Shown in pieces: positions 44,914 through 53,989 of a stretch of 64,000 nt of DNA (its first letter is position 1; each line of letters starts with the position of its first letter). The stretch comes from JBCCTX01 sp964468435 (GTDB lineage Bacteria; Bacteroidota; Bacteroidia; J057), in NCBI GenBank assembly GCA_964468435.1, contig CAYXVE010000017.1:15985-79984 (forward strand), read 5' to 3'. The notes under the pieces were generated by a model, which was given only the letters and a program-made list of their open reading frames with translations, was not told the origin of the DNA and searched no databases. The translations under genes were made by a program, and so were the position numbers.

Positions 44914-45885
44914 GTGAGGCGATACATAAGATCAATTCCTCAGAGGCTTTTGATCAACAGGAATAAAACCAGAAATCATTGGGTCATATTTGTTATTTCT
45001 TTTGTATTGGCATCTACCTTCTGGTTTCTGGTTAATCTTAACCAAACCTATGTGTCAGACATTTACCTTCCTGCCAAGATAGATAATGTACCTGACGATA
45101 TACAGATAGATCCAGTAGTATTTCCCGATGTAGAAGCTAATGTGGAGGGGATGGGAGGAGTACTTATGTCCTATATACTGAATTTTCAAAGAGATACGTT
45201 GAGATTCAGGTATGGCATAGATGCACAAAAGGGCTATATCATCCCTCAGGACTATGAAAGTGCGATGAGAAATACCATCAAAGGACTTAATGTGATATCC
45301 ATTATCACGCCAGATAGTCTTAAATTTGAGGTTGAAAAGAAAGTGACAAAAAAAGTGCCCGTCAGGTCCAGGATCACTATCCGGCTGGCTTCTGCACATC
45401 TATTAGAATCAGATCCCGTACTTTATCCGGACTCTGTACGTGTAGTAGGTCCTGAAAGGATTCTCGATACGGTTCGCTACTGGCCTACGCAAGTCATGCA
45501 AACTCCTAGATTGAAATCAGAGCGTGTACTACCGGTCAGATTACTAGATACCATCTCTCATATCCTGATAGAACCCAGTACCGTATATTATCAGGTAAAG
45601 CCAAAACTGTACACACAGCGTGATATTAAAGTCCCTATTGTTATTACAAATGTACCTGAAGATAGGGAAATAAAGCTCAGTCATACAGAATTGATAGCAT
45701 CATGTCTTGTTCCCATGGATTATTACGAAATGGCAGATAATGAATCCTGGACCTATACGATCCCCTATGAAGAGCTCGAAAAAGGACTACCCTATATTTT
45801 ACCGTATCTTACTTTTTTTCCCGAACGGATTAAAGTACTTTATACCAAGCCTGCTAAGATCTCATATGTTATTGTGATCTTGTGA
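44914..45885 (+). CDS. YbbR-like (CdaR-type) domain protein, GTG start
   Basis: The 323-residue protein has a basic N-terminus, one membrane helix (about 23-40, VIFVISFVLASTFWFLV), and a large extracytoplasmic part with YbbR-type repeats such as LPAKIDNVPDDIQI, VRVVGPERILDTV and PVRLLDTISHILIEP. Family members regulate or accompany diadenylate cyclase in Firmicutes; in Bacteroidota the role is unclear and no cyclase gene is adjacent. GTG at 44914 is the only start in frame that keeps the N-terminal basic region. Its end merges into a stretch of short AT-rich repeats. Confidence 0.75.
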   Translation: MRRYIRSIPQRLLINRNKTRNHWVIFVISFVLASTFWFLVNLNQTYVSDIYLPAKIDNVPDDIQIDPVVFPDVEANVEGMGGVLMSYILNFQRDTLRFRYGIDAQKGYIIPQDYESAMRNTIKGLNVISIITPDSLKFEVEKKVTKKVPVRSRITIRLASAHLLESDPVLYPDSVRVVGPERILDTVRYWPTQVMQTPRLKSERVLPVRLLDTISHILIEPSTVYYQVKPKLYTQRDIKVPIVITNVPEDREIKLSHTELIASCLVPMDYYEMADNESWTYTIPYEELEKGLPYILPYLTFFPERIKVLYTKPAKISYVIVIL

Positions 45886-45985
45886 TCTTGTTGAATTAGG
45901 GCATTGTGGCATTGTTGAATCGTGATATTGTTGAATTGTGGCATTGTTGTATTCTTAGTATTATTGTATTGTGTGAATGGATATT
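45869..45985. repeat. Degenerate short tandem repeats (GTTGAATT / GCATTGT units)
   Basis: From the end of ybbR to about 45985 the + strand is built from variants of a short unit: TTGTGATC twice in tandem, then TTGTTGAATT, GGCATTGT twice, TTGTTGAATCGTGATATTGTTGAATTGTGGCATTGTTGTATT in fragments of near-identical 8-12 bp. The first copies overlap the ybbR stop codon. It looks like a slipped-strand expansion of an 8-12 bp unit; no function is assigned. Confidence 0.6.
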
Positions 45986-46043
45986 GAGCAGGCTGAAAAA
46001 TTAATATTATGGTTATTAGCTATTAATACCCCAAGCTCTTACA

Positions 46044-46652
46044 ATGAGAAATAACCTGAAAAAGATCAGTATAACAGGTGGAATCGGTAGTGGAAAAACT
46101 ACAGTCTGCGGGATATTTGAATCCCTGGGGATATCTGTTTATTACGCAGATGAGCGAGCTAAATATCTTATGACACATCAGGAAGATATAATCAGTAGAA
46201 TTCAGAATCTTTTAGGAAAAAATGCATATCATGCTGATGGATCATTGAAACGCAAATGGATCGGGAAGCAGGTGTTCAACAACAGTGAATTATTGCAAAA
46301 ATTAAATGCGATTGTTCATCCGGCGACTCGTAGAGATTATGATCACTGGATTGAATTGCTGGATGAAAACTACAGGCATAGTTTTATCTTACGGGAAGCA
46401 GCTATTCTGTATGAGTCAGGAGCAGTTGAGGGTTCTGATGGGGTAATAACTGTATATGCTCCCAAAAAAGTACGGATCGATCGTGTCATGAAGCGAGACG
46501 ATGCTTCTCAGGAGGATGTGTTGAATAGAATGCGTAGACAATGGCCGGATGCAGAAAAAATACGTAGATCGGATCTAACGATATTCAATGATGGAGTTCA
46601 TTCTGTGATCCCACAGGTGTTTGAAGCCAGAAAGATAATAGAAAATATATAA
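46044..46652 (+). CDS. coaE: Dephospho-CoA kinase
   Basis: The 202-residue protein begins with ISITGGIGSGKTTVC, the P-loop of CoaE (near residues 8-22), and has the family motifs VYYADERAKYLM, LNAIVHPATR and REAAILYESGA, followed by the R-rich lid element VIDRVMKRDDAS-like segment. CoaE phosphorylates dephospho-CoA, the last step of CoA synthesis. It ends a compact block that begins with DUF1573, and converges with a LOG-family gene with 8 bp between stops. Confidence 0.95.
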   Translation: MRNNLKKISITGGIGSGKTTVCGIFESLGISVYYADERAKYLMTHQEDIISRIQNLLGKNAYHADGSLKRKWIGKQVFNNSELLQKLNAIVHPATRRDYDHWIELLDENYRHSFILREAAILYESGAVEGSDGVITVYAPKKVRIDRVMKRDDASQEDVLNRMRRQWPDAEKIRRSDLTIFNDGVHSVIPQVFEARKIIENI

Positions 46653-46660
46653 AACCTGTT

Positions 46661-47179
46661 TTATTCCAGTTCCCAGAGATTGATCAGGCTTATCGCTTCT
46701 TCCACAGAATGAGCTTTATGTATGCTATCCTCTCTTCGGTTATCAAGATTCTGACCTGCTAGTTTTTCACTCCATCCGCCAAAGCCTGTGATAGCGATCA
46801 AAGGTTTGTGATAATGCCAGGCAAAAGCAATTTCGGTGAGTGTTCCTACACCACCTGCGACTGCAATAATAACATCACCAGAGCTTACTACAAGTGAATT
46901 TCTGGTATATCCGATTCCCGATGGGATCACGATATCACAGAAAGCATTTGCCTCACTTCTGTCATAACCCGGAAGTATTCCTACGGTCATCCCTGAATGA
47001 TAATTATCTGATTGCTGTGCTCCTTTACATACAGCTTCCATCATTCCGCCTTTTCCACCGCAAATAATGATTCTTCCTGAATCCGCAATAGATTTACCTA
47101 GGATTTCCCCCAAGCGATACATGGCTTCTGTACACGAATCTGCATTGGGACCGATGATAGATACCTGTCTGTATTTCAT
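46661..47179 (-). CDS. LOG-family Rossmann protein (TIGR00725-like)
   Basis: The 172-residue protein has the LOG family features GGKGGMMEAVCKGA and AGGVGTLTEIAFAW (the PGGxGTxxE-type nucleotide site; the Pro is replaced by Ala). Members with this length are TIGR00725 proteins; some LOG proteins are cytokinin-activating phosphoribohydrolases, but the bacterial substrate is often unknown. The loss of the Pro is common in TIGR00725 as far as I recall. It starts 9 bp downstream of the helix-hairpin-helix barrel gene in a minus-strand unit. Confidence 0.85.
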   Translation of the reverse strand: MKYRQVSIIGPNADSCTEAMYRLGEILGKSIADSGRIIICGGKGGMMEAVCKGAQQSDNYHSGMTVGILPGYDRSEANAFCDIVIPSGIGYTRNSLVVSSGDVIIAVAGGVGTLTEIAFAWHYHKPLIAITGFGGWSEKLAGQNLDNRREDSIHKAHSVEEAISLINLWELE

Positions 47180-47188
47180 GGGTATAAG

Positions 47189-49459
47189 TTAAAATTTAAT
47201 GCGTACCTGAAACTTGATTTGGGATTCGTTATTGCCCGTAATGGCTTCCAGACTGGAAGTATTTACATTTCCACGATTGCTTTCTGGCAAAAAGGCATCT
47301 CCCGAACCATCAACCAGGAAAGATTTGTGAAGACGAGTCTGAGCAAACCGCAGCCACAACTCCAACCATCTCGTAGCTTTGTAGTTAAAAATCAAATAGT
47401 ATCTGCTTCCTACACGGTAATATGGGGGAATGCTGAAGGCTCCTAATACATCATTTTCATATGCATAAATCCTGGCTGCATAATTCGGCGCATCAAATAA
47501 GGCATATCTCCCTATGATTCTGAACTTATAACCAAATTTCCAACTGAGGTCCTGATAGATCAGAAATCCTTCATGAGTTTCATGGTCTCCCCGTTCAAAC
47601 CAAGCAAACTGAGCGCGGGTTTTTACTGAGATATTTCTGGTCAGGCTACTTTGAAAATGTATTCTGAAGTCGTTTCTGCGAACGGGAACCAGATAGGTTA
47701 CCTTTTGCCCTTCCTCCAGGCCACCAGCATTCTCCTCTCTGTTATCGGAGCGGAATCGGACATTTACTAACGTACCTCTACGTATTTTATAGTCGACTTG
47801 CATCATCACCTCGTAGCCTTTGGAAGGGAAGCTAGCTCTGAAACGATTCCAGGGGAAATAATACTGATCAAAATAAGTACTGATATTCCACTGAGGATTA
47901 ACCTTAATATTTACTCCTGCATAGATCCCTGTTTCATTGCTGAGTGCTACGGGGCGTTCAGCAAAGACATATCCTTTGGAGGAATGGAAATCTTTGTCGA
48001 AGGAACGGAAAAGTACAGCCAAATCCAGGGTGGGGGAGAGGCTACTCATAAAACCCGAGATGACACCCATACCTCCTGAGCGAGAACGGGCGATTTCTCC
48101 GAAAAAGTTAAAATTCTGAAATACCCAGTCATAGTCAAGACCGACTACATAGTTGCGGTCGCCTCTAAAAGCAAACTGATTATAATCGTTTTGCTGGGGT
48201 TCGAGGCGGGTATTATATTGTTGGTAGTAATAGGTTGTACCGAGGGTGAGCGTGGGAATTCTGTAAGCTACCCGGCCACCAGCCATGGTTTCAAGGATTG
48301 TTCTGCGCTTGTCCAGTTCGTTGGGAGTACGATGCAAGCCACTCAGGGGAATACTACTAATCTGAACGATTTCGTCTGTCAGGGTATCTGTTTCAGCTAT
48401 AGAGGCATCCAGCCGGTTACGGGAAAAGAATCCGGTAAGATACCAGTTATCAATGGCATAGCGGGCTGCAGCACCTCTTAGGAATTGGTTTTCATTGACT
48501 GATGCATAAGGTCTTACACCGACAGGAGGAGTTTTGACGGTACTGATTACCTGTGCACCTTTACCAAAACCCAGGCCTCTTGAAAGCACCATTCCTTGCC
48601 CAAACTGTAGATTATAGTCGCCAATGACCAGGTCTTTGAGATTGCCGTAATTTTTAATGGCTATATGTGCTGAGAGAAAATCATAGCCGTAAAAATGATT
48701 TTCAGGATCCCAGCGGAATGCTTCTCCAGCATCTTTTTCTGCCGTAACGGCAATGCTGACATTCTGTCCATATCGTGCTCGGTATCTGGAATAAGAACGG
48801 TAGGGACTTCCTACATAGCGAGTAGAGAGTTGGGTATCTACTCCCATGGTATCGCCTAATTCGCTCATCCGAAAGCGGAAAGCAGTATCTGGGTCTGTAT
48901 AGCCTTTTTCCTGCTCCAGGGTAAAATCAATGCGATGGATAAATTCATGTCGGATGTTGGTTATTACTTCATTTAGTGAGGGGCCAGCGGGATGTAGTGT
49001 GCCCGGGCTTATATCTCCGGGTCTGGCCTCAGATACGACAATAAAAGGTAATATACGGTTGATGAATTCTGTGGAAAATCCGGGTACTGCCTGGAGTTCG
49101 TATACAGATGTCAGATTTCCAAACTGTTTGGTATAGCTTTTTAAGTTGTTTATGAAAATGTCTGTAATACCAGGAAGATTAAGTAATTCTTCTTTTGAAG
49201 CGGTATTGAGGTTAAGGGGGCGTTCTTTGAGATCTTCGAGGTAATCCGTGACGATGGTATAGTCCACCTGTTCTTCAATCTCTGCTGTCGTGATGATATC
49301 CTCAATGGTTTCTTCTACTGCTTCCTGGCTGGTAACAGAGGTATCGACGATGATCGTATCCTGAGGATAGGCCGTGGAGTCTACCTGCGCATAGAGAGAA
49401 GCTGAGGTGTAAGATACAAAGAAGAACAACAACGTAATATGGAGGAACAAGCGACTCAT
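47189..49459 (-). CDS. Secreted helix-hairpin-helix protein with beta-barrel region
   Basis: The 756-residue protein has a signal peptide (ends near SLYAQ, 25), an acidic Thr/Glu-rich segment, and a ComEA-type helix-hairpin-helix region (about 72-140: LNLNTASKEELLNLPGITDI and then ELQAVPGFSTEFINRILPF). The remaining 600 residues are full of alternating aromatic/polar strands with turns (SRYRARYGQNVSIAVTAEKD; LKFKARMQF-like end), consistent with a large outer-membrane barrel. HhH domains usually contact DNA or serve as packing elements, so this could be a surface protein in DNA binding/uptake. Bacteroidota have many such HhH-barrel fusions of unknown role. Confidence 0.75.
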   Translation of the reverse strand: MSRLFLHITLLFFFVSYTSASLYAQVDSTAYPQDTIIVDTSVTSQEAVEETIEDIITTAEIEEQVDYTIVTDYLEDLKERPLNLNTASKEELLNLPGITDIFINNLKSYTKQFGNLTSVYELQAVPGFSTEFINRILPFIVVSEARPGDISPGTLHPAGPSLNEVITNIRHEFIHRIDFTLEQEKGYTDPDTAFRFRMSELGDTMGVDTQLSTRYVGSPYRSYSRYRARYGQNVSIAVTAEKDAGEAFRWDPENHFYGYDFLSAHIAIKNYGNLKDLVIGDYNLQFGQGMVLSRGLGFGKGAQVISTVKTPPVGVRPYASVNENQFLRGAAARYAIDNWYLTGFFSRNRLDASIAETDTLTDEIVQISSIPLSGLHRTPNELDKRRTILETMAGGRVAYRIPTLTLGTTYYYQQYNTRLEPQQNDYNQFAFRGDRNYVVGLDYDWVFQNFNFFGEIARSRSGGMGVISGFMSSLSPTLDLAVLFRSFDKDFHSSKGYVFAERPVALSNETGIYAGVNIKVNPQWNISTYFDQYYFPWNRFRASFPSKGYEVMMQVDYKIRRGTLVNVRFRSDNREENAGGLEEGQKVTYLVPVRRNDFRIHFQSSLTRNISVKTRAQFAWFERGDHETHEGFLIYQDLSWKFGYKFRIIGRYALFDAPNYAARIYAYENDVLGAFSIPPYYRVGSRYYLIFNYKATRWLELWLRFAQTRLHKSFLVDGSGDAFLPESNRGNVNTSSLEAITGNNESQIKFQVRIKF

Positions 49460-49465
49460 AAGGGG

Positions 49466-50314
49466 TTATTCTGTATCTTCAGGATTATTTTTACTGAAAA
49501 CATAAGATAATGAGATGTAAGGGGTATAGCCCAGGCTTTCATGAAAGGCCAGGGCAGCATCCAGGAAAAACTGTTTGAATGCAATGCCAAATCCACCATT
49601 TAAGGTTAGCGGTTCGTTACTCATACCGATTCTGGCAATGAGATAGTCATTGATCCAGTATTCGACGCCACCCCGGAAAGAGACATTGCGGTCCACTTCT
49701 TTTTGCAGGTCTGCTACAAACATGACCTTACTGGTAGGACGATAAGCCAGACCGGCTGAGATGCGGGTTGCCAGATCTTCTCTCAGTGTCTGGGCTTTGA
49801 GTTGCACCCGGTTAACATTGGTACCGGTGAAGCCCAGAGACAGGTCATCTGTGACCTGGACATTCAGTCCGACATCGACAAAGAAAGCACTGGTATTGCC
49901 GAACTCTTCGATCTGGAAACTCTTGTAATTAACCTGTGCTCCGAGGCTAAGTTTCTCGAAGAAGGCTATCCCATAAGTCAGGCCTGCTCTTATTTCAGAG
50001 TAGGTGCTGACATTGAGGCTATAGATCTGCAGGCCTGCGGCCTGGCGATCTGCAAAGGGATATACGAATCCCATTCCTCCATTATTAATCTCGCTGAGCA
50101 GATATCTTTGTTCGAAAAACAGGCCGCCTGCCGGGGTTTCTATTCCGCCGATACCGGCGGGATTGTGAAACAGGCTCCAAAATTCACCTCTTACACCCAC
50201 AAAGGCATTTCCCAGCCCTACTGCACGAGCACCATAGGCAAGTGGTTCCGTCTGTGCAGTAAGTGACAGAGGTATAAATAGGGTCAGTATAAAATAGTAT
50301 TTCAGCGAATTCAT
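49466..50314 (-). CDS. PorV/PorQ-like outer-membrane barrel protein
   Basis: The 282-residue protein has signal peptide MNSLKYYFILTLFIPLSLTAQ followed by the motif ARAVGLGNAFVGVRGEFWSLFHNPAGIG, which is typical of the FadL/PorV-like (UPF0164) barrel proteins. The rest is a 14-strand-type barrel with the ending LSYVFSKN. PorV is a component of T9SS; PorV-like paralogues are also frequent with unknown role. It is the first gene of a three-gene minus-strand unit with 6 bp to the HhH gene. Confidence 0.7.
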   Translation of the reverse strand: MNSLKYYFILTLFIPLSLTAQTEPLAYGARAVGLGNAFVGVRGEFWSLFHNPAGIGGIETPAGGLFFEQRYLLSEINNGGMGFVYPFADRQAAGLQIYSLNVSTYSEIRAGLTYGIAFFEKLSLGAQVNYKSFQIEEFGNTSAFFVDVGLNVQVTDDLSLGFTGTNVNRVQLKAQTLREDLATRISAGLAYRPTSKVMFVADLQKEVDRNVSFRGGVEYWINDYLIARIGMSNEPLTLNGGFGIAFKQFFLDAALAFHESLGYTPYISLSYVFSKNNPEDTE

Positions 50315-50420
50315 GAAATTTTTATGTGCCTAAAGTAATAACATATTTTGGTAAAAATAAAATCCGGAAAAATTTATCTATACGTCATGTAATAAGATAT
50401 CCTTTTTATCAGGTATCAAA

Positions 50421-50457
50421 AAGCAAAAAGGGCCGCCAGTCTAAGACTGACAGCCCT
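50421..50457 (-). terminator. Rho-independent terminator of the RND efflux operon
   Basis: On the minus strand a stem AGGGC-TGT-CAGTC / GACTG-GCG-GCCCT (50429-50457, loop TTA) with a mismatched central part is followed by TTTTTGCTTTTTG. It lies 27 bp past the permease stop codon. A clean GC stem plus a T-run makes it a strong candidate. Confidence 0.75.
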
Positions 50458-50483
50458 AATATTCAACAAAGGTTGTTAAGCAA

Positions 50484-53400
50484 TTAGGATTCCATAGTTT
50501 TTTCAGGCAATAATTGAGTTTCAGATTCCCGACCATTTGGAGAAGTTTGTATTTCTTCAGTCTCTATGAGGTTAAATTTGTTGACAAACCAGGTATTAAA
50601 GCTCTGATTGAGATAATATATGACGGGAACAATTACCAGAGTAACGATGGTAGCAAATCCAAGCCCAAAGATGACAGTCCATGAAAATGGTTCCCAAAAG
50701 GCAGAACTATCCCCTCCAAAGAAAATCTGAGGATTAAGATCACTAAGTAGTGTGGCGAAATTTATATTCAATGAAAAAGCCAGAGGAATTAATCCCAATA
50801 TGGTCGAAGAAGCTGTCAAAAGTACAGGGGTAAAACGAATTGCACCTCCCTCGATAATGGCTTCTTTGAGTGGCAATCCATCTTTACGGAGCACCTCGAT
50901 GAAGTCCAGGAGCAGAATACCATTATTTACCACAATCCCTGCCAGTACGACAATTCCTACACCAGATAAGACAACCGAAAAGTCAGCACCACTGATACCA
51001 TAGTACAGTAATACGCCCACGACACTCAGAATAACCTGGCTCAGGATGATCATTACATTACCAAAAGAATTGAACTGTGTAACCAGTATCATGAAGATCA
51101 TCAGGATGGCAAAGAGGAAAGATCTACCCAAGAATGCGCCTTCCTTTTGCTGGTCTTCGATTTGTCCGCCGATTTTTATTTCTTCGATAGCGGGATCTGA
51201 CCTGCCTTGTTTTTCAAAGCGATTGATCCAGTATCTGATTTCATTATTGACTTGATTGACATCATAGCCTGTAAGCAAATTGGAGGAAATGGTTACGGAT
51301 TTTTTCAGGTCTGTACGATTGACTCCACCATATGCAGCCTGGTATTCAAAATCTGCTACAGCAGATATGGGTACGGACTTAAATTGTCCGTTGGATTGAT
51401 CCATATAGGAGATACGCATATTCATCAGGGCAGAAAGATCCTCTCGGTATTTTTCGCGAAGTCTTACCTGTATGGGGTATTCATCTTCATTATCCCGGAA
51501 TTTGGCAGCTTCTTTCCCAAATACAGCGGTACGCAGGATACTTCCAATCTGTCCAGAGCTGATACCCAGTTCCCGGGCTTTCTCTCTGTCAATATTGATA
51601 ATAATCTCGGGTCTTTTTTCATCGACATCCCATTTCAATTGTTCTACACCTAGCACATTGATAGAGTCTAGATAGGCATATAAGTCAGTGCTTACATCCA
51701 TCAGTACATCAAAATCTTCTGAAAATATTTCAATCTGCACGGGTTCTCCACCGGGAGGGCCTGAAGCGTCCTGTTCGACGGTAACCTGTGCACCAGGTAT
51801 TCCTTTGACATTTTCCCGGATGTCTTCAAGTATAGCTTGTGTGGAGACGCCATTTCGTTCTTTTACGCTTACAAATTCAACGGTGATTTTTCCTTTATTG
51901 GGTTTGGAAGATCCTTGGTCAAAGGAATTGGCGTCGCCGGCCCCCACTGCAATATTGGTAATTATAGATTTTACGATGGGGTTATCTTGTCCGATGACTT
52001 CATAGACTCTGTCTTCCAGCGTTCTTGTAACGGAGTCTGTAACTTCAATATTGGTACCTGTGGAAAGTTCATTGTATACATATACAAAATTGGGATCGGG
52101 TTCGGGGAACTGTACAATCTTCAGATTACCAGAACTGAGTCTGGCTCCAAAAATGCCTAAAGCTACGAAGAGTAGTACAATTGTAGCGGTAATCACCAGA
52201 TAAGGTCGATAGCTTGTCAGGGACCAACGTATAAGTCTGCGATAGCCATTTTTAATATTTGGGATCACCCTATCTTGAAATCCGCTAATAGCATGCCGGA
52301 GCAGGTATGCATTCAGCAGCACGAAGCCTGCCATGAAAAACATCAGATTGCCCATGGATGGGATACTTAGCAGATGGAAGAGTACACCAACGGCGACTGC
52401 TATACCTGCATAGGTCCATATCCGCTTGTGATGGGTTTCAGCGTCTTTTTCTTCTTCTTTCATGAAGGTTGCAGCGAATACCGGGTTGATCACATAAGCT
52501 ACAAATAATGAAGCGAAAAGGGTGATAATCATTACCTTAGGCATAAAACCCATGAATTCCCCCACAGGGCCTGGCCAGAAAAGGAGGGGCAAAAAGGGAC
52601 AGATGGTCGTAAGGGTTCCAGCAAATACAGGGCCTATAACCTCACCTGCGGCTTTTTTTGCGGCAGGTACGATAGGCAGGCCTTCTTCTGTAAAAATCCT
52701 GTAAGTATTTTCTATTACGACGATGGCGTTATCTACGACAATACCCATTGCCAGGATGAAGGCAAACAGAACGACCAGATTGAGAGAGAATCCCAAAAAG
52801 GGTATGACAAGAAACGAGATAAATGATGAAAGAGGCACTGCCAATCCCACGAATAATGCATCCCGGATTCCCATGAAAAACATCAGGACCAGCGTCACCA
52901 GGATAAATCCGAAGATAATCGTATTGGTAAGTTCATTCAGGGTGTTGAGGGTAAGCTGAGACTGATCGCCGGATAAAGTAATTGACAGTTCTTCGGGGAA
53001 TCTGGTTTGTTTACTATCATCAATAATATCCCGAATCTTGACAGAAGCATCCACAAGGTTTTCACCTGCTTTTTTGATGACATTCAGAGTGATTACAGGT
53101 TCACCATTGAGGCGTGCATAGCTGGAAGTTTCTTCAAAAGTGTCTTCTACTTCGGCGATATCTTTTAGGTAAGTAGTATTACCGCGCATTGAGCGGATAA
53201 TGATATTTTGTAAATCCTGAACATTTTTAAATTCTCCATTTACCCTGACCGCGACTTTTTGATCTTCTATATCTAACTCACCACCGGATATGATAATATT
53301 TTCGTTGGCAATAGCAGATTCAATATCATCGAAGGTAATACTTGCGCCTTGCATTTTGTAGAGGTCTACATTGACCTGTATTTCCCGTTCTCGGGCTCCA

Positions 53401-53948
53401 ACAATATCGACTCGAAGGATTTCGCTGATTTCTTCTATTTCATCCTGTAAATACTCAGCATATTGTTTGAGGGTGACATTATCAAAATTACCTGAAAGAT
53501 TAATAAACATAATAGGAATTTCAGAAAGATTGATATCGATAACATCCGGATCATTGGGAAGATCTGTAGGGAGTTCACTTTTTGCGCGATCCACACCATC
53601 TTTTACTTCCTGTTTAGCTTCCTCGATATTTACATCTGTTTCAAACTCTACAAATACTGCCGAATAATCCTGTATGGAGGTACTATTGATTTCTTTGACC
53701 CCTTCAATTCCTTTAAGTTCTTTTTCAATTTTACGAGTTACCAGGTTTTCGATATCCTGGGGAGATGTACCCGGGTAGGGAGTTGCTACATAGATGACGG
53801 GCCATGAGATTTCCGGAAAATTTTCCTTGGGTAAGGTACGGAAAGATATCAGGCCTATTACAGTGATGACGATCACCAGAAGGAAGATTGTGGTGCGGTT
53901 ATCAATCGCCCAACTGGATATAGGGAATTCTTTAAATTTTTTATTCAT
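50484..53948 (-). CDS. RND efflux transporter permease (AcrB/MdtB-like)
   Basis: The 1154-residue inner-membrane protein has the RND layout: N-terminal helix (residues 15-35) then a large periplasmic loop beginning NFPEISWPVIYVATPYPG, six helices with the GMGIVVDNAIVVIENTYR segment (charged residues in TM4), a second periplasmic loop, and a mirrored second half with GIVVLAGIVVNNGILLLDFIE. The internal duplication is typical. It is somewhat longer than the common 1020-1050 residues because of an insert in the first-half membrane region (about 500-560: KEEEKDAETHHK and two extra helices). It is the last gene of a tetR-tolC-adaptor-permease operon. Confidence 0.95.
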   Translation of the reverse strand: MNKKFKEFPISSWAIDNRTTIFLLVIVITVIGLISFRTLPKENFPEISWPVIYVATPYPGTSPQDIENLVTRKIEKELKGIEGVKEINSTSIQDYSAVFVEFETDVNIEEAKQEVKDGVDRAKSELPTDLPNDPDVIDINLSEIPIMFINLSGNFDNVTLKQYAEYLQDEIEEISEILRVDIVGAREREIQVNVDLYKMQGASITFDDIESAIANENIIISGGELDIEDQKVAVRVNGEFKNVQDLQNIIIRSMRGNTTYLKDIAEVEDTFEETSSYARLNGEPVITLNVIKKAGENLVDASVKIRDIIDDSKQTRFPEELSITLSGDQSQLTLNTLNELTNTIIFGFILVTLVLMFFMGIRDALFVGLAVPLSSFISFLVIPFLGFSLNLVVLFAFILAMGIVVDNAIVVIENTYRIFTEEGLPIVPAAKKAAGEVIGPVFAGTLTTICPFLPLLFWPGPVGEFMGFMPKVMIITLFASLFVAYVINPVFAATFMKEEEKDAETHHKRIWTYAGIAVAVGVLFHLLSIPSMGNLMFFMAGFVLLNAYLLRHAISGFQDRVIPNIKNGYRRLIRWSLTSYRPYLVITATIVLLFVALGIFGARLSSGNLKIVQFPEPDPNFVYVYNELSTGTNIEVTDSVTRTLEDRVYEVIGQDNPIVKSIITNIAVGAGDANSFDQGSSKPNKGKITVEFVSVKERNGVSTQAILEDIRENVKGIPGAQVTVEQDASGPPGGEPVQIEIFSEDFDVLMDVSTDLYAYLDSINVLGVEQLKWDVDEKRPEIIINIDREKARELGISSGQIGSILRTAVFGKEAAKFRDNEDEYPIQVRLREKYREDLSALMNMRISYMDQSNGQFKSVPISAVADFEYQAAYGGVNRTDLKKSVTISSNLLTGYDVNQVNNEIRYWINRFEKQGRSDPAIEEIKIGGQIEDQQKEGAFLGRSFLFAILMIFMILVTQFNSFGNVMIILSQVILSVVGVLLYYGISGADFSVVLSGVGIVVLAGIVVNNGILLLDFIEVLRKDGLPLKEAIIEGGAIRFTPVLLTASSTILGLIPLAFSLNINFATLLSDLNPQIFFGGDSSAFWEPFSWTVIFGLGFATIVTLVIVPVIYYLNQSFNTWFVNKFNLIETEEIQTSPNGRESETQLLPEKTMES

Positions 53949-53989
53949 AGTGAATTACTTCAATAGGGTTGATCCTTACATAGAGAAAC

